A program made the position numbers and the translations under genes. The notes under the pieces are model-generated. The model searched no databases, was not told the DNA's origin, and saw only the letters and a list, made by a program, of their open reading frames with translations. 64,000 nt of DNA from Secundilactobacillus mixtipabuli (GTDB taxonomy: Bacteria; Bacillota; Bacilli; Lactobacillales; Lactobacillaceae): assembly GCF_002217925.1 (NCBI RefSeq), contig NZ_BCMF01000003.1, positions 213,336-277,335 on the forward strand. The letters run 5' to 3'. Positions 7,915 to 16,475 of the stretch are shown here, piece by piece; position 1 is the stretch's first letter; every line of letters begins with the position of its first letter.

Positions 7915-10032
7915 ATGGAAATGTCGAAGAGAGTTGATCAAATGACCAAGGGGCCTTTACGCCAATTTAGGTGTAACAACGAAAAATGCTGGTTAAAAGT
8001 CGGCGTTACCACACTAACGCTGATGAGTAGTCTCACACTAAGCATGATGGTCGCTAATGCGCAAACCGCAACAGCTAATGTTGCTCAGACGACGCAAACA
8101 AGTGAGAAAGACACACCTGGGACAGTTACTACACAGATACAAAGCAGTAAAAGTGTTGACTCTGCAAGTGTTCCATCTATGAATGCCACTTCTAAGAATA
8201 GTGAGGACAGTAGTCATTCAGATGTGTCAGATCCGAATAAGAGAGCTAGTTCAACAACTGAAAATACAGCTGAGGATAATGGTGGCGCGGTAAGTCGAAA
8301 TGCGGTAACTACTGATTCTGACAATGTGTCTAGTGATTCTAAAACGACTCAATCGACTCAAACTGATACAACTAATAAAATTAAAGACGATGCGTATTTA
8401 AAAAGTCTTGGAATTGACGCAGATCATCTAAATTCAACTAATGTTTTAAAAATTGCTTCTCTATTTCATATTTTTGCTAAGCAAGCGAGTTTAAATGCTG
8501 ATACAAATGGTAATTTAGCGGTTGGGACCTTGAAGAATTCTAATGATTTCGGTACTCGTGGCACCTCTGATAATCTAACTACCGGTGATATTTATTATAT
8601 TCAAAATTTAGGGTCAAACGTCATCAGCAATGCCTTTAGAAATACTACAGCTAACCATGTTGTTCTTGGAAAAGGGATTCAAGTGGGCACTCAGAACAAC
8701 AAGGTCACAATCAACGGTGTTCAGATTACCAATTTGAAGCCGGGAGATGTTTCTCAGGATACTAACGGAGAAACATACATTAATTTTGATCAAGTCTTTG
8801 CAGCTCTCCTTAAAGAATCAACTGATTTTTCCAGTCAAGTAGATTCTGATGGTGTTAAAAAAGATTTTTCAGATCAAAATCAGCGATATGTCGATGTTAC
8901 TAACGCAACATCTTCTGATGGCATTGTTTATGTCAATGTGCCGATAAGCAATCTTAGTGCACCGCAGGCTTTCACAATTAAGGGTTTAGATAAAAACAGT
9001 CCGACAATCGTAATCAATGTCACCGATATTCCTGCAGAAGGTGTACAAAATATTTCGACTCAGGTTCAGTTAGTATATAGTAGTGATCACACTAAGCAAG
9101 AGACCTTAAGTAATGGTGAATCACACAATGAACCCAATCACGTTTTATGGAACCTAGGTACAGGGAATCAAACGTTTAATTTTAATAGCGGTCGATTTAT
9201 GGGTAGTATTCTTGCTCCTAATGCCACTATTAACGCAGGTGTTAATATCGACGGGAACATCGTTGCAAGTACTGTTAATATCACTGGCGGGGAGTCGCAT
9301 CGTTGGGATATTCAATCCCAAGTGCCACCAACTGACAACACACATGTGGAATATGGTTTGCCGGATGGCATTCAGGTTAAGATACAGGTACCAACGACGA
9401 ATGTTCCGCACACGTATGTGCAAGGTGCAGTACCAGATGGTATCCAGGTTAAGACACAGGTACCAACGACGAATGTTCCGCACACGTATGTGCAAGGTGA
9501 GGTTCCTGACGGCGTTCGAGTTTACACTAAGGCAGCTGTGGGTCCCGCTCTCGCTGTTGCGTACGCGACAGTACCAAATGACCCAACTCAACCTAGTCAA
9601 CCCACAACACCCGCTCGGCCGACTACGCCATCAACTCCTCAACCTGCACAGCCGGTACAGCCAACGACACCGGCACAGCCAGAGCCAAATCAAACAGTGA
9701 CAACTGGTGTTGATGGCGACCACGCTCCTGAGATGATTAAGGCGCATGATCAACCGCAAACTGAAAGCTTGATTGCTGAAGACAGTGAGGCTGAGCCGCA
9801 AACTACCACTGAATTACAGGCTACCACTGGATTAGGAAGAAAAGCTTCAGTTGATGGGCAATTCGTTTTTGGCCGCACAGGCATTGGACAATCCAAGCCT
9901 TCAGAAATCCAAAATGCCATGCCACAGTTAAATGAAGGTTCAGAAAAGCCGGTTTCAATCTTGGGTTATGCTTTGCTAGCTATCGGCGGCTTAACCAGAT
10001 GGCTGACATTTAAAGGAAAACGGCAAAATTAG
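7915..10032 (+). CDS. Choice-of-anchor A family surface protein
   Basis: The protein has 705 residues. The N-terminus is a long basic leader plus hydrophobic core, with processing likely after MMVANA near residue 44. A Ser/Thr/Asp-rich region follows to about 150. A choice-of-anchor A domain spans roughly 200-465, with GDIYYIQNLGSN near its start and NSGRFMGSILAPNATI then NIDGNIVAS at its end. Two near-identical 22-residue repeats around QVPTTNVPHTYVQG lie at about 485-535, then a Pro/Thr/Gln-rich wall-spanning segment. The C-terminus has a hydrophobic stretch and KGKR tail, but the sorting-like motif reads MPQLNEG, not LPxTG. An extended -10 (TGGTATAGT, 7838-7846) may be its promoter. Confidence 0.8.
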   Translation: MEMSKRVDQMTKGPLRQFRCNNEKCWLKVGVTTLTLMSSLTLSMMVANAQTATANVAQTTQTSEKDTPGTVTTQIQSSKSVDSASVPSMNATSKNSEDSSHSDVSDPNKRASSTTENTAEDNGGAVSRNAVTTDSDNVSSDSKTTQSTQTDTTNKIKDDAYLKSLGIDADHLNSTNVLKIASLFHIFAKQASLNADTNGNLAVGTLKNSNDFGTRGTSDNLTTGDIYYIQNLGSNVISNAFRNTTANHVVLGKGIQVGTQNNKVTINGVQITNLKPGDVSQDTNGETYINFDQVFAALLKESTDFSSQVDSDGVKKDFSDQNQRYVDVTNATSSDGIVYVNVPISNLSAPQAFTIKGLDKNSPTIVINVTDIPAEGVQNISTQVQLVYSSDHTKQETLSNGESHNEPNHVLWNLGTGNQTFNFNSGRFMGSILAPNATINAGVNIDGNIVASTVNITGGESHRWDIQSQVPPTDNTHVEYGLPDGIQVKIQVPTTNVPHTYVQGAVPDGIQVKTQVPTTNVPHTYVQGEVPDGVRVYTKAAVGPALAVAYATVPNDPTQPSQPTTPARPTTPSTPQPAQPVQPTTPAQPEPNQTVTTGVDGDHAPEMIKAHDQPQTESLIAEDSEAEPQTTTELQATTGLGRKASVDGQFVFGRTGIGQSKPSEIQNAMPQLNEGSEKPVSILGYALLAIGGLTRWLTFKGKRQN

Positions 10033-10134
10033 TTAGCTGAACAAGAAAAGACTTTGAGCCCCCAAATGGTGATGAACGCGTCACTGTTATCAAAGTATAA
10101 TAATCAATGACATCGGATTCCTCTTCGAATCCCA

Positions 10135-10178
10135 AAAAATAACCGAGAAGATCAAAATCAGATCTTCTCGGTTATTTT
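10135..10178. terminator. Bidirectional intrinsic terminator
   Basis: Arms AAAATAACCGAGAAGATC and GATCTTCTCGGTTATTTT are perfectly complementary around a seven-base loop, between two convergent genes. Confidence 0.92.
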
Positions 10179-10200
10179 ATTTATTCTATTGGTTGTTTAG

Positions 10201-11559
10201 TTAAATGTTTTTGACTTTTCCGTGGAACTTAACGAAATACAGGATTGTCATGAATGCTAAGAAGATGACACCAACCAAGATTGAGACACGGGTTTCAGGG
10301 TTAAAGAACATGAAGACCAGCGTCACAAACAAGAAGGCCAGTGTTAAGTAATTAGACCATGGTGATAACGGCATTTTGAATGGATGGTTAGCCATAGAAT
10401 CCTTGTGTTGCTTTCTAAATTCAAGCTGACTGACCAGAATAACGATCCATGGAATCATACCAGGAAGAACACTGGAACTGTACACCATAACGAAGATGTT
10501 GCTTGCATCTTTAAAGAAATATGGTGAAACGAAGTCCAGAACAACCCCTAAGAAAATCCCCAAGGAAATCGAAATGACAGAATAGAACGGTACACCATGA
10601 CGGTTTAACTTTAAGAAACGCTGTGGTAATTGACCGTTATTCGCTAAGGTGTAAGACATCCGACTAGCACTGTAGATCCCTGAGTTAGAGCCTGACAGTG
10701 CCGCAGTGATCACAACGAAGTTAATGATTGAAGCTGCAGAAGTGATCCCAACTTTAGCGAAAGTTTCAACGAATGGCGAACCGACGTTATTCAGTTGATT
10801 CCATGGATAAATACTCAAAATAACGAAGATGGCGCCAATGTAGAAAATCAAAATTCTGAAGACGGTTGAACGAATGGCTTTAACCAGTGTCTGTTGCGGG
10901 TTCTCAGCTTCACCAGCGGTAACACCGATGAGTTCGATACCTTGGTAGGAAGCAAGCACGATTGATAAGGCAAAGACAAAGCCTTTAAAACCACCGGTAA
11001 AGAAACCGTGTGCCCAAATGTTAGAAATACCAATGGGGTGGAGATGATTACCGATCCCAAGGACGATTAGACCAAGACCAACGATAATCATTAAAACGAT
11101 CGTGACCACCTTAATCAGAGCAAACCAGAATTCCAGTTCACCAAACATCCTAACTGAAATCAGATTGGCCAAACAAAGGAAGGTGATGGCAACAATCCCT
11201 GGAATCCAAGCAGGTAATCCGGGCCACCAAAACTTGAAGTAACCACCAATAGCAATCATTTCACTCATACCAACGATCACAAACTGGAAAATGTTACTCC
11301 AGGCTGTTAAGTAGCCGACCAATGGGTGAATATATTCGGTAGCAAACTTTGAAAATGAGCCGGTATCCGGATCCACATAAAGCATTTCCCCTAACGCCCG
11401 CATAATGAGATATAGGAATATCCCAGCAATGGCGTAAGCAATCAAGACAGATGGCCCGGTCCACTTAATGGTTGATGTAGAGCCCATAAACAGCCCGACA
11501 CCAATCGTTCCGCCGAGCGCAATCATCTGCATTTGACGCGCACTTAATTTTCGTTTCAT
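10201..11559 (-). CDS. Amino acid permease, AAT/APC family
   Basis: The protein has 452 residues with about 12 membrane spans. The family signature ALGGTIGVGLFMGS is in helix 1 (residues 14-27) and VDPDTGSFSKFATEYI follows helix 2. This layout matches the amino acid:H+ symporters of the AAT family (CycA/LysP/ProY relatives). The substrate cannot be read from sequence alone. The gene is a single transcription unit convergent with the surface protein gene and shares its terminator. AAGGG upstream of the ATG serves as ribosome site. Confidence 0.88.
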   Translation of the reverse strand: MKRKLSARQMQMIALGGTIGVGLFMGSTSTIKWTGPSVLIAYAIAGIFLYLIMRALGEMLYVDPDTGSFSKFATEYIHPLVGYLTAWSNIFQFVIVGMSEMIAIGGYFKFWWPGLPAWIPGIVAITFLCLANLISVRMFGELEFWFALIKVVTIVLMIIVGLGLIVLGIGNHLHPIGISNIWAHGFFTGGFKGFVFALSIVLASYQGIELIGVTAGEAENPQQTLVKAIRSTVFRILIFYIGAIFVILSIYPWNQLNNVGSPFVETFAKVGITSAASIINFVVITAALSGSNSGIYSASRMSYTLANNGQLPQRFLKLNRHGVPFYSVISISLGIFLGVVLDFVSPYFFKDASNIFVMVYSSSVLPGMIPWIVILVSQLEFRKQHKDSMANHPFKMPLSPWSNYLTLAFLFVTLVFMFFNPETRVSILVGVIFLAFMTILYFVKFHGKVKNI

Positions 11560-11872
11560 AATTTCTAATCCCTTTCACATAAAAACGAGATGTCCCCGAA
11601 GAATTAACTAATCGCTATCTTCAATAAGTAGATTAATATTTAATACCAGAATATCAAAGAGGATATTAGTCTTACTTCACTGACGTTTATTAGTTTTGTA
11701 TGAGAATAATGTTACACGAACTTTGAAGTAAGTGCAAATTAAATCTGAATGATGAATATAGTTACATTTGATTTGAGACAGTCAGCATTGCGCTATCATT
11801 CTACTGGCAATGAAATCACAGCATGCCGAAAAGTTGTAGAATAGGAAGAAAAGAACGGATAAGGGGCACGCT
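11560..11872. other. Divergent intergenic region between permease and CorA genes
   Basis: It is AT-rich and carries both promoters. It holds a separated inverted repeat, CTTACTTCA at 11671-11679 and TGAAGTAAG at 11724-11732, 44 bases apart, which could be operator half-sites looped together. No coding signal was seen. Confidence 0.45.
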
Positions 11873-12817
11873 ATGATTGCACAACATGAGCTTTGGCAGG
11901 GCCTAAACTGGATTTCAGTGGATCAGCCTGATACCCACGATTTCAACCAGTTGAGAGAGACCTACCAGATTAAGAAAAAGTATATTGGTTACATGCGAGA
12001 TATTCGTGAGCGAGCACGATTTGATTACGACACGGAAACTGGCTGCAGTTTATTGATTTTTCGTTCAGTGAACCATGGGGAAGATGGCTTAGATAGCGGC
12101 GAATATTTAGAAACGGTTCCCTTTTGTATGATTATTAAGGGCCAAAACTTGATCACAGTCACTCATCCTAGGAATGCTTATGTTTCCGAGTTGTTAAAAG
12201 ATGTAATCAAGGACGTTAAGACTGAAGCAAAAGAACCGACGGATACGTTGATGATGATTGCCTTCAACTTGATTTTTAGGCTAAATGAAGATTACTTGGA
12301 CCGCATTGACGAGATGAATAAAGCACGTGAGGCTTTGGAGACTTTTCAGAAGCGACCAAGCAATAAGCAGATCACACAGCTATCTAATTTAGATAAGCGG
12401 CTGGTTTATCTAAAAACCGCGGCTAACAATAACGTGATTGCGATTAGGCAGGTACAGGTTATGTCAGATGCTGACGATGACCCGCTGACTTTATCGGACA
12501 CGGAAATGCAGCACCTCAAGGATTTAAGGGTTGAAGTGGAACAAGGCCGTGAAATGGCTAATATTGCGGCTGAAATCGTTGAACAAGTGGTCAGCAGTTA
12601 TAGCAACATCTTAGATAACAGCCTTAATAACACGATGAGGTTACTGACAGTCTGGTCACTGGCGCTAGCTATCCCACCTATTTTTTCAAGTTTCTGGGGG
12701 ATGAACATGCCCTTACCGATGGATAAGCAACCCTGGGGCTGGGTCGTTTCTATTATCATTTCAGTTATCCCAATTGGGTTGTTACTGTGGTATTTAAAAA
12801 AACATCACGATATTTAA
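11873..12817 (+). CDS. CorA-family divalent cation transporter
   Basis: The protein has 314 residues with an N-terminal cytosolic funnel domain, a long helix at about 200-245 and two C-terminal membrane spans. The loop between the spans has WGMNMP, the family's pore-mouth GMN signature. The acidic residues usual after GMN are replaced by MPLP, as in many Gram-positive YfjQ-like members. It should carry Mg2+ or a related divalent ion as a homopentamer. An AAGGGG ribosome site precedes ATG 11873. It is monocistronic, with the next promoter 12 bases after the stop. Confidence 0.88.
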   Translation: MIAQHELWQGLNWISVDQPDTHDFNQLRETYQIKKKYIGYMRDIRERARFDYDTETGCSLLIFRSVNHGEDGLDSGEYLETVPFCMIIKGQNLITVTHPRNAYVSELLKDVIKDVKTEAKEPTDTLMMIAFNLIFRLNEDYLDRIDEMNKAREALETFQKRPSNKQITQLSNLDKRLVYLKTAANNNVIAIRQVQVMSDADDDPLTLSDTEMQHLKDLRVEVEQGREMANIAAEIVEQVVSSYSNILDNSLNNTMRLLTVWSLALAIPPIFSSFWGMNMPLPMDKQPWGWVVSIIISVIPIGLLLWYLKKHHDI

Positions 12818-12828
12818 CGCATTTTGGG

Positions 12829-12857
12829 TTGACGAATTAAAAAACGGGGTATATATT
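12829..12857 (+). promoter_or_regulatory. Sigma-A promoter of the valine T-box transcript
   Basis: The -35 TTGACG (12829-12834) and -10 TATATT (12852-12857) are separated by 17 bases, immediately upstream of the T-box leader. Confidence 0.8.
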
Positions 12858-12864
12858 AAAAATA

Positions 12865-13156
12865 CATTAATAATTAATGAGAAAATAAATGTGATGACAA
12901 GGAGAGTAACTACTGGTGAATTCTAAGTGAGCCCCGCAAAGTGCGAAGGGGTGTCTGAACCTTTAGCGAAAGTAGCCTTCGAGCAATGAATGCGAAGTTT
13001 GAGTGTTCATGGTGTATCCGCCTTACTGGATCAGCGTATCGTCCCGGGACCGTACGTGAGAGGTGACCATCTGTCAAAGGATGGCACGAATTAAGGTGGT
13101 ACAGCGCACAAGCGCCCTTGATCAAGTGATGAACTTGGTCAGGGGCGCTTTTTTTC
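12865..13156 (+). ncRNA. T-box leader, specifier read as valine (GTA)
   Basis: The T-box sequence AAGGTGGTACAGCG is at 13093-13106, and a terminator hairpin AGCGCCC/GGGGCGCT with a run of T ends at about 13155. Stem I shows an S-turn AGAGTAAC after AAGG (12899-12902) and an apical CCCC/GGGG stem with GTG in its loop. CCTT (12976-12979) can close the stem. Using the spacing of the methionine T-box in this window (specifier, one purine, closing stem), the specifier is GTA at 12972-12974, a Val codon. The TGGT bulge would pair with discriminator A73, which tRNA-Val has. T-box identity is firm; specificity is inferred. Confidence 0.88.
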
Positions 13157-13190
13157 TCATTAAAAAATAAAAAAATGGAGTGTGATTCGA

Positions 13191-14200
13191 ATGAAATTTA
13201 CAATGATCGGTGCAGGCGCGATGGGTTTACGTTATGGTATTTTGCTACAGCAGGCTGGTAACGATGTCACGTTTATTGATACGTGGCAGCCGCACATTGA
13301 TAAAATTCGTGAACAGGGTGGCGTTTACGTTTCACGGGATCATCAGGACCGACATCTGGTTCCTATCAAGCTGGAAACACCGGAAACGTATCAAGGTGAT
13401 CCCGATATTCTCATTTTCTTCACCAAGCAAATGCAGCTCGCCGGTTTTCTGAAACGCTGTGAACACTTCTTTAATGACCGGCAATATGCCTTTACTTGTA
13501 TGAATGGCATGGGTCACATCGAAAAACTGCAGCAGTACTTTGCGGATGATAAAATCATTGCCGGAACAGCACTGATTGCTACCGTTCTTAATGGCCCTGG
13601 TGACGTTGATTTCATGGGTAAGAGCGGTGCTGGTAAGATGAACATGGCTAATTTGACTGAGAAACCAGATGAGATGACTCACCGACTATTCGATGAACTT
13701 CAAAAAGGCAACATGAACCCAACTCTGACGACTAACTTCAAAGGGACATTGATGACCAAGGTTATTTTTAACTCCGTTATTAATACCCTGTGTACGTTAT
13801 TTGAAATTCAAATGGGTGAGTTTGGGAACTTCCCCAAGGCGTATGATCTCGGCCGTCAGTTGATTGATGAAGCTTACGACGTTTGCGAACGTGCTGGAAT
13901 CACGCTGGTGTCAACCCGTGATGAAGAAATGCACGCACTGGACATTAATACCAGGATCGATATGCCGCTGCATTATCCATCCATGTATACCAAGATATGA
14001 TTCACGACCGGCCAACGGAAGTTGATTATATCAATGGCTACATAGCTGAACTTGGTCGGGAACATCATCATGAAGCGAAAACCCATATTTTCTTGACCAA
14101 CTTGGTTCACTTATCCGAATATCACCGGGCAAACCAAAAGAAGGCGCAAGAAGCTGAAGAAGCTAAAACTGCTCAGACTAAGGCAGCTCAAAGCGCATAG
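13191..14200 (+). pseudogene. PanE-like ketopantoate / 2-keto acid reductase, frameshifted
   Basis: The first frame (13191-14000) has the N-terminal Rossmann motif MIGAGAMGLRYG and the conserved central part, but stops right after LHYPSMYTKI. The missing C-terminus (DRPTEVDYINGYIAELG) continues in another frame from 13997 to 14200. Removing one TA of the TATA at 13986-13989 restores HYPSMYQDMIHDRPTE, the sequence expected in this family, giving about 335 residues. In Lactococcus a PanE homologue reduces branched-chain 2-keto acids rather than ketopantoate. A Val T-box upstream would suit either role. It is a real lesion or a sequencing error. The start ATG 13191 has GGAG ten bases upstream. 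Confidence 0.85.
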
Positions 14201-15030
14201 ACACCAAGCGGATGAATCGTATAAACGTCAGCCATCTGCTGAAGCGTCTCAAATAAGACTTGTTTTTGAGCTAACGTGCCAAAAATTTCAATATAAAAGG
14301 AGTAAATCCCAATTTTCTGACGCGTTGGCATGGACATAATGGTGACTAGGTTCAAGTGCGTTTTCGCAAAATAGGAAAGGATTCGGTAAAGCACGCCAAC
14401 TTCTTCAGTTGGCGGTGTGATAAAAAGTGCAGATTTGAATGAGGCAGTACTATCTTCAACCGGTTGTGTTGGTATTTCCAGCATAGCCGGTTTCTTTTTG
14501 AAGATAATAAAACGGGTGTTATTATCGGTTTGATCCGCGACATTAGCGAACTGAAACGAGAAATTTTGGCGGGCCATTTGCGATTGCGGCATGATTGCGG
14601 CGTCGCCTTGCTGGCCGTCACGTAATTTTTGAACGGAAACCATATTGCTGGATGTCGTGATAATTTGCGCGTTGGGAATTTGTGACAGTATTTTTTGGCA
14701 TTGCCCTTCAGTTTTAAATTGAACGAAAATCCGTTTGATGTCGGTTAACTGGTTAACTTTGCCGGCTAAGCCAAAGTTAACGGGGACGGTCACTTCACCG
14801 ATTTCGGTGATGTCTGCAACCTGCAGTCGTTGCAGGGTTGCGAGGACGAAGCCATCAAGCTGATTTTCGACGGGTAATAAACCAATGCCATCTGGTGTGA
14901 CGGCCTGGTAGACTTGGTCAAAGGTATCGTGGTAATCAATTTCAATATTATCGATTAGATTTGTTGCAAGATATTTTTGGGCTGCAGCATCAGCGAAAGT
15001 ACCAGCTGGGCCAAGGACGGAAAATTTCAT
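14188..15030 (-). CDS. pheA: Prephenate dehydratase
   Basis: The protein has 280 residues, the standard monofunctional length. The N-terminal catalytic domain (about 1-180) begins FSVLGPAGTFADAAA and contains the NTRF motif (DQTDNNTRFIIF) with the catalytic Thr. A C-terminal ACT domain (about 195-275) with MPTRQKIGIYSFYIEIFG would bind Phe for feedback inhibition. It makes phenylpyruvate from prephenate in the cytosol. Its 3' end overlaps the convergent PanE-like gene by 13 bases, and no terminator separates them. Confidence 0.9.
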   Translation of the reverse strand: MKFSVLGPAGTFADAAAQKYLATNLIDNIEIDYHDTFDQVYQAVTPDGIGLLPVENQLDGFVLATLQRLQVADITEIGEVTVPVNFGLAGKVNQLTDIKRIFVQFKTEGQCQKILSQIPNAQIITTSSNMVSVQKLRDGQQGDAAIMPQSQMARQNFSFQFANVADQTDNNTRFIIFKKKPAMLEIPTQPVEDSTASFKSALFITPPTEEVGVLYRILSYFAKTHLNLVTIMSMPTRQKIGIYSFYIEIFGTLAQKQVLFETLQQMADVYTIHPLGVYAL

Positions 15031-15165
15031 TTCGAAGCCTCCACGATTGTTTTCTTTGATTATAGCTTAAAGTGTATTAGAAACGAAAAAAGATTGTGTG
15101 CCATTTAATTGTGTTTTAAACTGTTTCGTGGCAGAATGAATCTATAGTAAAAAGGGGGAACTCGT

Positions 15166-15540
15166 ATGACTACTCTTCAAATGAGTCAAGATGTGCAAGA
15201 ACGACTCAAGAAACACTTGTTGAACGACAGCGATCAGCTTGTCTTAGATTTTGACGATGGTGTGGGTGCCTATTCAAAAGTGGGTGTCTGCTCGCTAGAT
15301 GTTAGCTTTCGATTTTTGATTGTTAATAAACAGGGTATTGATGCCGTTTATGATCAAACAATTGCTAGTCCGCTGGGTGATGTCCGGATTAAGGGCTACG
15401 CGGATAACTATGTGGATGAAGCACCCGAACTTTATCTCAATAAGTTTGGTCTCATTACCCTTAAAACAGCCGCTGGTATTATTGATACTAACGTTGAAAT
15501 TCTGGATCATCCAGAAGCAATGACTGAAATGGCAAAATAA
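15166..15540 (+). CDS. HesB/IscA-like iron-sulfur cluster biosynthesis family protein
   Basis: The protein has 124 residues of the HesB-fold family common in lactobacilli. It has the fold's GDVRIKGYADNYVDEAPELYLNKFGLITLKTAAGIIDTNVEI C-terminal half, here cited only as a positional guide (about 66-112). It lacks the CGC C-terminal motif of true A-type carriers; Cys43 is the only cysteine seen. A role in Fe-S assembly is therefore uncertain. A GGGGG ribosome site precedes ATG 15166. It is monocistronic with its own terminator. Confidence 0.7.
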   Translation: MTTLQMSQDVQERLKKHLLNDSDQLVLDFDDGVGAYSKVGVCSLDVSFRFLIVNKQGIDAVYDQTIASPLGDVRIKGYADNYVDEAPELYLNKFGLITLKTAAGIIDTNVEILDHPEAMTEMAK

Positions 15541-15556
15541 ATAGGACTCAAATAGC

Positions 15557-15601
15557 AAAAAAACAAGGTTACCAGTTGAATGGCTGACAGCCTTGTTTTT
15601 G
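15557..15601 (+). terminator. Intrinsic terminator after the HesB-like gene
   Basis: Arms AAAACAAGG and CCTTGTTTTT enclose a 20-odd base loop and are followed by a T run on the plus strand, 17 bases after the stop codon. Confidence 0.75.
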
Positions 15602-15603
15602 TA

Positions 15604-15728
15604 CGCTTATAAACGTGTTCAAACAAGCAAAGAGTTGCAAATAAGGGCACAGCCAACAGAAATCCAAAACCGGGATTTCCCATTAGCTATGCCCTTATTC
15701 TCCACTCTTTAAACGCTTGTTTTCACAC
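15604..15728 (-). repeat. 3'-UTR palindromic element, copy 1
   Basis: Read on the minus strand it starts GTGTGAAAACAAGCG three bases after the glnQ stop codon. Nested stems are ACAAGC/GCTTGT, AAAGAGT/ACTCTTT and AATAAGGGCA/TGCCCTTATT, with GGAG opposite TGCA as internal loop, and it ends GAACACGTTTATA. It is the same family as copies at 29.4, 59.3 and 62.8 kb. Part of its start is tandemly repeated (ACTCTTTAAACG at 15704 and 15727). Confidence 0.8.
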
Positions 15729-15731
15729 TCT

Positions 15732-16475
15732 TTAAACGTTCAATACTTTATTCAAGAAGTTTTGCAATCGAGGATCCTTGGGATGATTAAAGATCTCATC
15801 CGGCGTGCCTTGTTCCTGAATGTTACCGTCATCTACGAAGACGACACGGTCAGCAACTTCTTTCGCGAATCCCATTTCATGAGTGACCACGATCATGGTC
15901 ATGCCTTGTTTGGCCAGCTGTTTCATCACTTCAAGCACATCGCCGACCATTTCGGGATCGAGCGCTGAAGTTGGCTCGTCAAATAACATGACATCCGGAT
16001 TCATGGCTAATGCCCGAGCAATGGCCACACGTTGCTGCTGACCACCTGATAACGACTGCACGGTGGCATCGTATTTGGATTCCAAACCGACCATGGCCAG
16101 CAAATCCTTAGCTTGTTTAGCGGCTTCTGCCTTGGTTTTCTTTTGCAGTTCAACGGGGGCCAACATGATATTTTCACTCACGGATAGGTTACTGAAGAGG
16201 TTAAAGTGTTGGAACACCATCCCAATGTTTTCCCGAACCTTATTGATATTAGTCTTAGGGTCGGCAATATCCATATCATCGATGACGATGGCACCGCTGG
16301 TGGGTGCTTCGAGACGGTTCAGATTTCTGAGAAAGGTACTTTTTCCCGAACCAGATGGGCCAATGACCACGACCACTTCGTTATCATGCACTTCCAGATT
16401 GATGCCCTTTAAAACTTGATTGTCACCAAACGTTTTGATCAAGTGACTGACTTTTACTTTGATTTTTGTGTTCAT
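15732..16475 (-). CDS. glnQ: Polar amino acid (glutamine) ABC transporter ATP-binding protein
   Basis: The protein has 247 residues. Walker A GPSGSGKS is near residue 38-45, then the Q-loop, the signature LSGGQQQR near 140 and Walker [13 protein letters not shown] near 160. The start is ATG 16475, with AAGGAGAG eight bases upstream; a longer frame to 16499 lacks a ribosome site. Its ATGA overlaps the stop of the permease fusion by four bases, so translation is coupled. It powers import of glutamine or another polar amino acid. Confidence 0.92.
   Translation of the reverse strand: MNTKIKVKVSHLIKTFGDNQVLKGINLEVHDNEVVVVIGPSGSGKSTFLRNLNRLEAPTSGAIVIDDMDIADPKTNINKVRENIGMVFQHFNLFSNLSVSENIMLAPVELQKKTKAEAAKQAKDLLAMVGLESKYDATVQSLSGGQQQRVAIARALAMNPDVMLFDEPTSALDPEMVGDVLEVMKQLAKQGMTMIVVTHEMGFAKEVADRVVFVDDGNIQEQGTPDEIFNHPKDPRLQNFLNKVLNV

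Noticed and set aside
12955..12957. CTG (Leu) as specifier of the first T-box
   Set aside because: It would make stem I about 65 bases long, whereas the other three T-boxes here have 80-86; GTA at 12972-12974 gives 81 and the right one-purine spacing.
12910..13125. Minus-strand frame across the first T-box
   Set aside because: It overlaps a structured leader RNA with clear T-box and terminator, and has no family signature.
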